A DNA stretch of 16,535 nt from Guyanagaster necrorhizus. Taxonomy: Eukaryota; Basidiomycota; Agaricomycetes; Agaricales; Physalacriaceae. The notes under the pieces are model-generated. The model was not told the origin of the DNA and did no database searches. It saw nothing but the letters and a program-made list of their open reading frames with translations. Below, one piece after another: positions 7,785 through 16,535 of this stretch (the stretch's first letter is position 1; the number at the start of each line of letters is the position of its first letter). The stretch is from positions 1-16,535 of the forward strand of contig NW_025064979.1 in the NCBI RefSeq assembly GCF_019112545.1. The letters run 5' to 3'. Position numbers and translations under genes: made by a program.

Positions 7785-8294
7785 TTTATTCTATACTTCT
7801 TTTCTCTTAAGCTTAACTATTCAAACCTTGATGCATGCCAAATATATAAGCAAGTAGACTCTGATGTGACTGTATAAATATGATACAGCATCAGTTTATC
7901 ACATATATAGGATCACATGCCAAGCAGATCTAATAAACATGAGTATCAATATATAAAAGATTTATGCATTCTATTATACTATTTTCTTAGATATCTTCTC
8001 TTTCTTCTGCCTTCTTTGTCTACAATATATTTACTTGTCTTTATTAGTTAGCCTCTTCTTTCTTTCAGTAGTCTTTCTTTTGACATCTTATCATTCTTCT
8101 AGTTATCTTTATCTATTTTGCCACTCTATTATAGTACAAATAGCTATATATTTTATCCTCAAATAGTATCTTTCTTTTCTTCTTTATAAGCTTAACACCT
8201 ATAGGTTGTATGCTCACACTGAAGTCTATACTCATATCTGAAGCTTATCATAACTTAAACTGAGGTTCACCTACAGACTCTTAGGTTGTCAATC
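7785..8294 (+). other. Possible B 5' LTR remnant and leader, no gene
   Basis: This A/T-rich and pyrimidine-rich stretch sits between the end of the A1 LTR and B gag. It contains TATA-like sequences near 7871 and a good TATATAAAAG at 7950-7959, followed by long T/C tracts (about 7975-8190). That is the look of a fungal promoter or U3/R region. No TG...CA-bounded LTR and no primer site could be fixed. It could equally be older flanking DNA. An ATG at 8295 opens a short out-of-frame reading only. Confidence 0.4.
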
Positions 8295-8469
8295 ATGGCA
8301 TCAGCACCCTCACACTTTCTCAGCACCCATAGTCAGACTGACAACTTTGATCTCACATCTCTCTCTTAACAACCTAGAGCTACTTTTGTGCATCACTTGT
8401 TCACACATCCAAGCAGTGACCTCCTAGACTACTATCTTCCCAGCTACTCTAATCAGCCATCTCTAATGT

Positions 8470-9660
8470 TTGCACTTTGCTCATGATCCCACTCTATTGT
8501 CTCTATCTCCTCCACTACTGATGTCAGCTGCTGCACTTATTTCAGCTGCAGCCATATCTTTCATCAAAACCATCTCCACTGCTGCTTCAGCTACTATCAC
8601 TTCTTCTGCCAAAACCACCTCTGTTGCTACTCCTGTCATATCCACAATCATCTTCACCATGTATGCACCATTCAGCATTGGCTTAATGCCTGCTCCATAT
8701 TTGAAAGAGGCTTCTAGGTTCTCTTTATTAGATCTGAATGAGCTTGATGGTTTTTTAGCAGAGTATGACCACTTGGCTAAGATTCATGCCCTCTCAGACC
8801 AGAAGCATGCAATCTTGTACTATGCCAATTCAAAAGCCAAGTGGCTCTGAAAAACATCTGAGGGATACCACAATGATTTAGCTAAGTGCAACTGGAACAC
8901 ATTCAAAGCTGACCTCACCAAGGAATTTTACATCTCTTAACAGCATAAGCACTCTCTATATGAGTTTGAGAATCTTGCTGAGAAGTGGCACCACCATGAG
9001 ATGATGAAGGTTGAAGACCTAAAATATTACCATAGACAGTTTAAGCCTATTGCTAAGCCTTTGTGTAAAAAGAATACTATAGCAGAGAATGAAAAATAAC
9101 ATACTTTTTGAAAAGGCTTTGCCTGTCATACCAGAGAATATATTGAAAACTGTATTTGTCACATTGACTCTGCTTAGGATTGAGATGAGCCTCTGTCTAT
9201 TAAAAAGGTCATAGAGACAGATTGCTAGATGCTATGCTCTATCATATATGATACCAACTCTGATTTCAATGACTCTCTCAGCTGTTCTCATCACCATAAA
9301 GAGAAAAAACAGGCAAACTCTGATAGTGAAAGCTCAGATTCAGATGCTGACACTCCTATTCCAGTGAAGAACACACTGAAAACCTATACAAAGAAGGTAC
9401 TGGACACAACTATAGATGATCTTCAGGCTGCATTAGAGAAGTTATCTCTGGCACAAGCAATTGCATTCCAAGCTGCCTTATAATCACTGGTGTAATTTCT
9501 CAGTCCAGCTACAAGGTCTATATTTGTGATGATATACCAGTTTAAGAATTCTGTCTTGCAGACACAGAACATCTCTCAATTCCTGACCAAGCCAGCTGAA
9601 TGTTTTTTCTATGGTGAGCTGAATCACTTTATTGCTGATTGTGTATAGGTGTCTATCTAT
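8470..9660 (+). pseudogene. B gag, broken by stop codons
   Basis: Structural particle protein. An open 126-codon stretch (8470-8850) begins with an Ala/Thr/Ser-rich low-complexity region, then MPAPYLKEASRFSLLDLNEL and FLAEYDHLAK, the usual opening of gag in this lineage. The same frame continues through stops (8848, 8938, 9097, 9109 and others) with SLYEFENLAEKWHHHEMM and an acidic Ser/Asp tract (9310-9350), to a degenerate zinc knuckle at 9601-9642. No indel is needed across about 1.2 kb. The first codon of the open stretch is TTG, so the true start is unclear. Confidence 0.8.
9601..9642 (+). other. Degenerate zinc knuckle of B gag
   Basis: The reading CFFYGELNHFIADC has the spacing of a C-x2-C-x4-H-x4-C knuckle, but the second Cys is Tyr (TAT, one transition from TGT). 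It is in the gag frame and would have bound the element RNA. Confidence 0.7.
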
Positions 9661-10290
9661 ATGGACATAAGATGAATCATACTTGTGAGATGGTGGTTCT
9701 GTTTCTATGATGGCAGTCTCATCTGACATATGCAGTAACACACTTGCTTGAAGACCATCATTGACAGAGTCTTTGGAGAACTTTTATCTCTGCCAGCTGC
9801 TACTGCCACTTCAGTTACTCATATACAGCAGTCCAGCCCTGCTCAGAAGGATTTTTAAGGCATACAGCAATTGATAAAGACCTCTCACAACATACAACAG
9901 CTTTTATTGAGGAAGTTGATGATAAGCTGGAGATGGCTCATATTGTAATAATTACAGATAATGGCAATAATGTCTGGTGAGGCTTCTTGAGGATAGAATG
10001 TGATAGAGAAGATGTAGAGGATTCAACCCATCATGCAGAAGTAATAGTGACTATAAGAGCATAATAGAAGACTGTGAAGGAGAGTGCAAAGTTCACTAAA
10101 AAGAAATCAGATCCAAGAAAACAAGAGAGACTCATACCAAATAAACATCAGCCTGCTTACAAGAATGAATCACAACTAGATGATCAAACTGCTATCTTAT
10201 GAATATACTAGAAAATTTTGAATGCACCTATTACACTGCTAGTCCAAGATCCATATGCTATCAGCAGAGATCTCACTAAGAAGGCAATAA
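9661..10290 (+). pseudogene. B gag-protease linker, decayed
   Basis: No domain is certain here. From about 9903 a different frame reads protein-like sequence (FIEEVDDKLEMAHIVIITDN, then Lys-rich stretches and ILNAPITLLVQDPYAI near 10210-10260). That last part resembles the helix preceding the protease in this lineage. At least two frame changes are needed between gag and protease. Confidence 0.5.
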
Positions 10291-10720
10291 CATATGAAAA
10301 GATCAGTCACATTCCCACTCAAATTTCCACTGCCCTCACCCCTAATACTTGAGCATGCCACTCCTCTTCACATTATAAATATCTCCATCACTGGAAGAGC
10401 ATCAGAACCAGTCTTACTGGATGAAGGCTCAGAGATTATAGTCATCTGTCAGGATCTAGCAGAAGAATATAGTCTAGATATTAATAAGCACTAGAGGATG
10501 GTTATAGAATCAGCTGCTGGCTTATAAGATGAACTCTCAGACTATGCAGAACAGCTGAAAATTATAGTTGAGAGGCTCATTACTGTAGCACATGCATTCA
10601 TAGTGTCAAAAGTCTCTTACTAAATCCTCCTGGGCTATTCTTGGCAATATGCTGTCCATCTATAAAAGTAAAAAACTACAGCCAAAGTCACTGTCAAGAT
10701 CTGAAAGCCAGTACTGATGA
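10291..10720 (+). pseudogene. B aspartic protease, decayed
   Basis: Retropepsin-like. The segment ATPLHIINISITGRASEPVL leads to LLDEGSEIIVICQDLAEEY, with the catalytic Asp at 10420-10422 in a D-E-G-S motif. I recall a Gln-containing D-Q-G-S version in this lineage where most retropepsins have D-S/T-G, but this needs checking. A hydrophobic AHAFIVSKVSY-stop-ILLGYSW block near 10590-10640 matches the second half and the LGxPW-type flap end. Stops occur at 10492 (TAG), 10528 (TAA) and 10621 (TAA). Confidence 0.72.
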
Positions 10721-11220
10721 AATCTTAGTATAGAGAAATCAAGACTAAAAAATACAGATAGCCAGCAGGCCATTCTTTTAGCATGCTCCAGACAGTGGAT
10801 GATATAGTCAAAAGATGAGAACACAACTCTGAGTCAATCTTATGCTCAGACCAGAGACAGCTTATAAAATCAGCTCTCATGAATACATATGCCTTCATCT
10901 ATTCTGTACTGGCCAACATATTCACTTTCAATGAAAATCCCCATTGTCTCTTGTATAAAAGCATGAACAAGAAAGCAAATCTGATCTCAGCTGTACTCCT
11001 CAAATATGCAAAAATCTGTTACTAATTCTCAGAAGACCTCTTGTTATCTATTCCTCCACTATTTTCATTTCTGACAGACTTCCTACTCTCCTCACATCTT
11101 ATGTTTGAATGATTACAGTCACTGAGAATCCTGTCAAATGAATTTCTATAGTCTGAGGAAAGGTGATTGGCCATTAATATGCTGATGTTCAACAAAGAAG
11201 CTATAGCATTCACTAGTGAG
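10721..11220 (+). pseudogene. B protease-RT linker, decayed
   Basis: Weak coding signal. In the RT frame, a segment with SIPPLFSFLTDFLLSSHLMFE (about 11048-11110) and then LNEF/ERLAINML-like readings (11140-11200) fits the linker that precedes RT in this lineage. Nothing else is recognised at 10721-11020. Confidence 0.5.
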
Positions 11221-12060
11221 AAATGTGGACAGCTGCAAAATGACTATGTTAGTCCAGTGATCATTTCACTTGTGGAGCATGAACCTTAGGTCTGAAAGTC
11301 TATCCTAGTACCACTAGGCATCTATTATCAGATCATCAAACAAGTCAAGAAAAAAGTATGCTAGGGTCTTTAGAAGTCTTTAGACAGTTTCTACTGGACA
11401 CAATGGTTCTGCATCTCTAAGAAAGATGGCTAGGTTGGGATAGTCATAAATCTGGACAAAATGAACCAGCATACTATTTTTACAATAGGCCAGCCACCAC
11501 TCTCAGACTAATACTGTGAACATGATGCAGAAAGAGGCATATACATAGAAATTGACCTCTTGTCTGATTATGATCAGCATATTTTAGATATTTTCTCATG
11601 AGATATTACTACTATTAACACTCATCTAGATCCTATAAGGCTCACTACACTGCTGCAAGAATAGACAGATTCTGTGAACATCTTTTATCATGATATAGTC
11701 TTCATCTTGCAGCATGAAACAGATGTTGCACCCAATTTCATTGATGATATCAATATGCTAGATCTCCAAACTTGCTGTAAACTTTCTGACAGTGGCTATG
11801 AGAAGCACTCTGAGAATAACAATATTTAAAAGTTCATATGAAAACACTTACAAGACATACATCAGGTTCTCTATTGTCTGAAGTATGCAGGAGCCTTCAT
11901 CTCTGCAAAGAAACTCTGTATTTGTATCTCAGAGCTTGTTATTCTAGATCAGCTTTGCAGCTATAAGAGATGTCTTTTCAAGAATATGGCAGTTCAAAAG
12001 ATAAAGTCCTGGCCACTGTCACAGTATTAAGCAAGTTCATGGGTTCCTCAGTCTAGCTGG
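11221..12060 (+). pseudogene. B reverse transcriptase, decayed
   Basis: A single frame for about 800 bp. The conserved path begins with YVSPVIISLVEHEP, then WTQWFCISKKDG (11395-11430), INLDKMNQHTI, GQPPLSD, ERGIYIEIDLLSDYDQHIL and THLDPIRLTTLL. The catalytic FIDD is at 11737-11748, followed by KHLQDIHQVLYCLKYAGAFI. These blocks match Gypsy RT motifs in order. Stops at 11431 (TAG), 11509 (TAA), 11599 (TGA), 11662 (TAG), 11827 (TAA) and 11839 (TGA) fall mostly where Arg or Trp is expected. The active site itself is intact. Confidence 0.88.
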
Positions 12061-12817
12061 CACAGTCTATATTTGGATCTAGGATTTTGCTGCCATAGCT
12101 CATCCTCTCATTAGGCTAACAATATAGAACACTCATTTTGTCTGAATGCAAGACAAATAGAAAGCTATAAACATCTTAAAAGAAGCTATCATCAGTTGTT
12201 TTATAATATAATCTATTGACTATACCTCATAGCATAATGTCATTCTGTTAGTCAACTCATCAGAAATAGCATGCAGATTCATCCTATAGTAGGAGAGTAT
12301 TAATACACAAGGCTGTATTATCTGTTTTAGATCAATTATATAGTCAAATATAGAGTTGAGGTACTTATAGATAAAGATTGAGCTCTGAGAACTTTGGTGT
12401 GCTCTACATGCTGTCCACATATATCTGGTTGGCTTGAAACACTTTATAGTTGTGATGGATATGAAGTACATCTATGAAATGCTGAATAATCTAGACTTTC
12501 ACTCCAACATATCAATCAACTGTTGGATTGCAGCAATTTTGATGTTCAATTTTACACTGGTGCACATTCTCATTAAACATTTCAAAGGCTCTAATGGACT
12601 GTCAAAATGGGAACACATAGGTGATGATAGAGATATACCTGATGTTGATGCAGAGAATTGGATAGACAATGAGATTTTAGGTTGTAATATGTGGATTGTC
12701 ACATTCTTGCATAAAGTCACCAGTGACAACATCCTCAGCATCCAGCAAGCCACTGGACTCTCTCAGACATTCATGGTCACTTTAATAGAGAGCAACAATA
12801 TGGAAGAACCCCCATAA
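12061..12817 (+). pseudogene. B RNase H and connection to integrase, decayed
   Basis: The frame shifts relative to RT. The best region is ELWCALHAVHIYLVGLKHF (about 12389-12445), running into an open 127-codon stretch (12434-12817) with MDMKYIYEMLNNLDF, WIAAILMFNFTLVHI and KHFKGSNGLSKW. The last is the end of the RNase H domain (KGPDALSRR in relatives). An acidic tail and a WIVTF segment follow, as expected before integrase. The N-terminal half (12061-12380) is poorly preserved and has several stops. Confidence 0.8.
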
Positions 12818-13806
12818 AATAACAAGTATTGACAGCAAAACTTAGTAATAAAGAATATTCAGTATTACTTTACTCATCTAAATGCTCACTCTCACTTCTA
12901 CAAATAAAATTCTCATACTACAGCAATAGGCATGGCTATACTTTATCACTAGAGGATAAATATTCTGTTACAGCCAAGAAGAATGTCACTAACTAGTAGT
13001 TTCACAAGCAGGATGCCTGTCAATCCTATATGCAGTCTATGATAAGCTTAGACATTGAAAAAACTTTTACTCAATATGATAGCAAGTTCAGAACTGTTTC
13101 TGGTAGTCTGGGCCAGATTATGACAGCTGATGGTATCTAAAGACATGCTATAAGTGTCAATTAGAATCTATAGTATATATACACTTATTTTCAAAAATCT
13201 CAAAGCCTGCAAGATTATTTCAAAAGTATCATATTGACACTATGCATTTGCTAAAAGCTGGAGGATATTAGTATATTATTCAGAGCAGGTGCAGCCTCAC
13301 TCATTGGCCAGAATTTTGAATGCTGTGTTCAAAGACTGGAGAAACAGTGGGACAGTTCATTTTTGAGAAGATTTTATATTGATAAAATGATGTTGCAGAG
13401 CTCTTGATCACAGATAATGGATCTCCCATTGTTGCAGCAGTGGACTGCTTGAGCAAGAAATACAGTATCTATTATATACAAATCTTGGCATACAATTTAC
13501 AAGCTAACAGAATCATGGAAGTTGCCTATAGATCTATATGCAACACTCTGAAAAAACTCTGTAAAGGAGATAAAAAGACTTAGCCAAGAAAAGCTCATCT
13601 AGCTTTCTGGGCTGACTGTATCATCACCTTAGATTGTATACAAGTCTCTCTCTTCTATGCAGCCTATAGAATAGAGCCTCTCCTTCCCTTCAACATCTTA
13701 CTGGCTACATTCTTGTTTTCTGCATTCTCAGAAAAGGTGTCTAAAGCCAATTTTCTGTATATGCATATATATCAGCTGAAACAATGAGAAAAAAACTTAG
13801 CCTGCT
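12818..13806 (+). pseudogene. B integrase, decayed and cut by A2
   Basis: From about 13035 one frame reads a zinc domain (first His replaced by Tyr, second His at 13053-13055, C-x2-C at 13146-13157) and the catalytic core. Asp is at 13236-13238 (HIDTM), Asp at 13413-13415 (LITDNGSP) and Glu at 13518-13520, with 58 and 34 residues between. SRCSLTHWPEF, AYRIEPLLPFNILLATFLF and a MHIYQLKQ tail are characteristic of this lineage. The reading ends at the A2 LTR at 13807, so the C-terminus is missing. The region 12818-13030 is unclear. Confidence 0.87.
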
Positions 13807-14436
13807 TGTTAGGCTTCCACTAACACTTACAAATCTCTAGCACTGTTTTCACTAGGGTCCAATTCTAGATGCTGAGTCTGAGTCTAGTTCTGATATAAAA
13901 GTATGATGAGAATGATGAGGTAGGCTATAAGGATTTTGTAAAGAGAGATAAAGAGTTGTGGCTGATAGATATAGTCTGCCATTATAGCAAGAGTATTTGC
14001 ATTAGGTAGTCAGAGAGTATAGTAGATGTATTAAATCTTAGCTCAAGACTGAGGTACATCAGTGTGTACTACTGTCTTATATACTGTCTAAAGAACCCTA
14101 TGCCTTACAGGTGACTATTATCTGCTTTTCATGCCCTCTACTCATTGTCTGAGATAACAATGACTGTGCTCTTGCTTTTGTTTGTTATTGTCACTCTGCT
14201 GTACCATCACTATAGTGAGTTTTCCATATGCTACAGTTTCTATTGTATTCAAGATGTGGAATGGCAATAGTTACTATGTTGTTTCTTGTCATCTTATTGT
14301 GCATCAATGAATAAAACATAACCATAATGTCATTATATCTTCATCATCTTTTGTAAGATCAGCCTGAGGTTAGGATTAATAAGTATTTGCTTACTAAGCA
14401 TTAGCAGGTCATGATTTAGGAGCAAAAATCATGACA
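13807..14436 (-). repeat. A2 3' LTR, 630 bp
   Basis: Reverse complement of the A1 3' LTR. Its outer end (TGTTAGG on the plus strand at 13807) joins B directly. It has the same TATA (14076-14083), predicted start (14050) and self-primer (14038-14050) as A1. The matching target duplication cannot be checked because the other end of A2 is outside the window. Confidence 0.93.
14038..14083 (-). promoter_or_regulatory. A2 LTR promoter: TATA box and self-primer segment
   Basis: Mirror of 7508-7553. On the minus strand, the TATATAAG box (14083 down to 14076) precedes the 13-nt segment complementary to the A primer site, with the same spacing. Confidence 0.7.
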
Positions 14437-14439
14437 TTA

Positions 14440-14449
14440 CCCTCTCCTC
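14440..14449 (-). promoter_or_regulatory. Polypurine tract of A2
   Basis: On the minus strand GAGGAGAGGG lies three bases before the LTR start, identical to A1. Confidence 0.85.
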
Positions 14450-14740
14450 AAGACAATCATCCTCAATTATTTAGAGCAGCTTAGAAAAGAGAGATCATGC
14501 TTCATCCTTGCTATTAATTTCAGTGAAAACATCATTAGTGCAGTTGAAAAAATAGAGTTGGTCAACAAAGGTTCCAGTGGCTAGGTTATCTTCCTCTCAT
14601 CATAAAAATAGCTTTTTGCATTCAAAGAGGGTTTAGTCTTTTCTGAAGAGCAATCATTGTATATGAATATAGTCTGACTTGTCAAATATTGGTTGATCCA
14701 ATAGGGCAAAGTTGACAGCTGCCAGAGAATTTTAGTATGC
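14450..14740 (-). other. A2 pol tail and 3' untranslated region
   Basis: Mirror of 6851-7141. It holds no recognised domain. The open frame at 14581-14814 (minus) overlaps the chromodomain out of frame. Confidence 0.6.
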
Positions 14741-16240
14741 CCAATATTTGGTGATGAGGGTCTTTGCATGTGAAAGATCTTTTTCTGTATATCATCAGTT
14801 TTCCTTATTGCCATACCTCTTGAAATAGTCTAAAAACCACTGTTTCCTGTATTAAATCTTATCATCAAGGATGGTATCAATTTCATATTCATCTTCATCA
14901 TCAACCACCACAGGTTTAGATGATGATGGTTTCTGCTGATTAGAAAATTCAGCCTGTTGGAATGGTTTGAGCAAGGCTTTGCTAAAGATCAGATGGATTT
15001 TCCAAGTTTTCAGAATAAATAATTCATATGCTCCATTGCCTACTCTCTTTGTGATCTTAAAGGGCTCTCTATATTTGTCATCCAGCTTTTTCATAGTTTT
15101 GTCTGTCTTTAAGTTTTTCATGTCTAGCATGACTTGATCTCCTAGTTGATACTCTTTTTCTGATGCCCTTTTCTTCTCATATTGTTTCTTCATTGAGTCT
15201 GATGCTTTTAGAAGTGCTTGTTCTGTCTCATTATAGATCTTCTTCATTTCAGTAGCAAAATCTTTTGCTTGGAGTACTTGACTGCTTCTTCATGAAGGGT
15301 TCATTCCAGTGTTAGAGTGTATACCAGTGTTCACAAAGAATGGGCTAAAGCCTGTAGTAGAGTTTTCTTGGTTGTTGTGAGCAAATCCTGCTAAAGAGAG
15401 CCATTCTGTCTAGTCATCCTGCTGATGATTGATGAATATTCATAAATATTTTTCAATCTCTTGATTGACTCTCTCTGTTTGTCCATCCATTTGAGGATAG
15501 TATGCTGTTGATAGATTTCCAGTGATTTCAAGTAGCTTATACAGCTCTTTTATGAACTGCAAGATGAACTGTGGGTCTTGGTCTGAGATAATTTTGTCTG
15601 GAAGGCCATGGTGGGCATATACATGGTCTCAAAAACATCATGCCCATCTTTCCACATTCAAACTCATGTTAGTGGCAATGAGAATAAGTTCTTTAGAAAA
15701 TTGATCCACAATGGCTAGGATGGTATCATATCTTTTGGACTCAGGAAGAGAGCCTATTATGTCTACCAAAATCACCTTCTGTTTGTCTGAAGGGATCTCA
15801 TTGGAGTGTAGTGATGCTGTCTGCTGCTGAGTGTTGGCTTTAGTTCTTTGGCATGTTTTGCATCCTTTAGCATAGGCTTCTACTGATTTTCAAAGGTTAG
15901 GCTACTAATAGTTTCAGATGATCAGCTTGTGTTTTTGCAATTCCTGGGTGTCCTGCTGTTGAGTGGTTATAGCAGGTGGCTATGATTTTCCCTCATAGCT
16001 TTTTGCTTGCTGAGGTATATAATTGATTGTGGAAATAGAGTATCCCCTCCTCAAGAGTCCACCCTTTCTCTTCATTGTCAATGGCCAATGGTACTGAGTC
16101 TTCTGTGAATTTCTTTTCCTTTTGCATCTTTTTTAAGATTTCAGGGGCAGTTGAAAAGATCATGGCATTTATATAGAATATTTTTAGCTTGAATACTACT
16201 ATTTCTTTATTATTCTTTTTTTCTTGGTCATGGTCTGCCC
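14741..16240 (-). pseudogene. A2 integrase with chromodomain, decayed
   Basis: Mirror of A1 integrase. The catalytic Glu codon is at 15473-15475, the second Asp at 15581-15583 and the first Asp at 15761-15763 (minus strand). The C-terminal open stretch of 131 codons is at 14852-15247 and the chromodomain at 14741-14890. The same TGA/TAG stops and the same small frameshift (between 15863 and 15948) are present, so neither copy can make integrase. A plus-strand open frame at 15522-15704 is only the antisense shadow. Confidence 0.92.
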
Positions 16241-16535
16241 TTCAGCTGAGTAGGTCTGCCTTTCTGTTGGTAGCATCCAGTTTATAATAGAGACTAAAGT
16301 GGTATTCAGCCAATTTGGTTACCTATCATGCTTGTTATCAATTCAGTTTTTGTGGTTTTTTGAAATACTAGAGGTTTTAGTAATCAGTCCATATTTCAAA
16401 ATCATACTTGGCTCTCATAAAATAATAATGCCACTCATCTAAGGCTGTCATTATTGCAAGCAACTCCTTGTCATAGATTTTATAATTTCATTCTGTGACA
16501 GAGAGTGCTTTTGACAGGTATGCAATTGGTTTCCA
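16241..16535 (-). pseudogene. A2 RNase H, C-terminal part, cut by the window end
   Basis: Mirror of 5056-5350. On the minus strand it reads IAYLSKALS, YDKELLAI and FEIWTDY (Asp at 16383-16385), with the same Arg-to-stop positions as A1. The N-terminal part and RT would continue beyond 16535. Confidence 0.9.

Larger units (their letters stand above)
7785..13806 (+). mobile_element. Element B: highly decayed Ty3/Gypsy of a second lineage
   Basis: Between the two A copies lies another Gypsy element read on the plus strand: gag, protease, RT, RNase H and integrase in that order. Its RT (FIDD rather than YLDD, with an ERGIYIEIDLLSDYDQHIL block) and its gag differ clearly from A and resemble a Gypsy lineage I know from Agaricomycetes. 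It is older or more damaged: gag, linker, protease/RT, RNase H and integrase sit in different frames and stops are dense. The left LTR is not clearly delimited because A1 abuts it. The right end is cut by A2 just after the integrase core, so any 3' LTR lies beyond A2, if it survives. Confidence 0.85.
13807..16535 (-). mobile_element. Element A2: second, inverted copy of chromovirus A (partial)
   Basis: The reverse complement of this region corresponds to 5056-7784 of A1, base for base, with coordinates adding to 21591 throughout and no indel. All segments compared were identical, including stop codons, the integrase frameshift, polypurine tract and LTR. It contains the 3' LTR, pol tail, chromodomain, integrase and the end of RNase H, and runs off the window. 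Similarity stops at the last LTR base. It lies in the C-terminal part of B integrase. Whether it carries the solo LTR found in A1 cannot be seen here. Confidence 0.95.

Noticed and set aside
7785..8294. A bounded 5' LTR and tRNA primer site or self-primer for element B.
   Set aside because: No TG...CA pair or convincing complementarity was found. The only short self-complementary match (around AAGCTT) is a trivial palindrome.
8481..8678. Minus-strand Ala/Val-rich open frame.
   Set aside because: It is the antisense shadow of the low-complexity Ala/Thr/Ser segment of B gag.
1..16535. Chemical conversion of C to T (bisulfite-like artefact) as the cause of missing CpG.
   Set aside because: Non-CpG cytosines are common on both strands, and the loss is seen as both TpG and CpA, which single-strand conversion would not give.
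1..16535. CRISPR array, tRNA or rRNA gene, bacterial operon or defence system.
   Set aside because: No regularly spaced repeats, cloverleaf-like boxes or ribosomal segments were seen. All recognisable coding sequence is retrotransposon gag-pol.

Overview
The window contains no intact host gene. It is a nest of dead LTR retrotransposons of the Ty3/Gypsy superfamily. The gag, integrase and reverse transcriptase variants most resemble elements I know from mushroom-forming basidiomycetes (Agaricomycetes), so the source is probably a transposon-rich basidiomycete fungus. The species cannot be named from this sequence. GC content looks moderate (about 40% by eye), yet a reading of the whole window finds only one CpG dinucleotide (1266-1267). 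This points to very heavy CpG-directed mutation of methylated repeats.

Layout. (1) Positions 1-7784, plus strand: element A1, a chromovirus (Gypsy with a C-terminal chromodomain). It shows the last 41 bp of a 5' LTR, a primer-binding site, gag with a CCHC knuckle, protease, reverse transcriptase (YLDD), RNase H, integrase (HHCC, D,D(35)E, GPY/F-like region, chromodomain), a polypurine tract and a 630-bp 3' LTR. Gag through pol reads as one frame, broken by many stop codons, one small indel near 5643-5728 and one inserted 462-bp solo LTR of another family (4151-4612, 5-bp target duplication). (2) Positions 7785-13806, plus strand: element B, a different and more degraded Gypsy lineage with gag, protease, reverse transcriptase (FIDD), RNase H and integrase in several frames. 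Its left LTR is not clearly delimited and its right end is interrupted. (3) Positions 13807-16535, minus strand: element A2, a second copy of A in opposite orientation, cut off by the window end inside RNase H.

A1 (5056-7784) and A2 (13807-16535) form inverted arms of 2,729 bp around a 6,022-bp spacer. They have no indel, and I saw no mismatch in any segment I compared, including the stop codons. The two LTR ends of A1, in contrast, differ at 3 of 41 positions. The arms were therefore made identical after the element was already mutated, by copying, gene conversion or assembly.

A has a probable self-priming site of the Tf1/sushi kind: 13 nt next to the 5' LTR are perfectly complementary to 13 nt of the LTR starting at the expected transcription start, about 30 bp downstream of a TATA box. 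I found no tRNA, rRNA, CRISPR array or host operon. The most informative content is the self-priming architecture, the post-mutational identity of the arms, the reconstructable solo-LTR insertion and the near-total loss of CpG.
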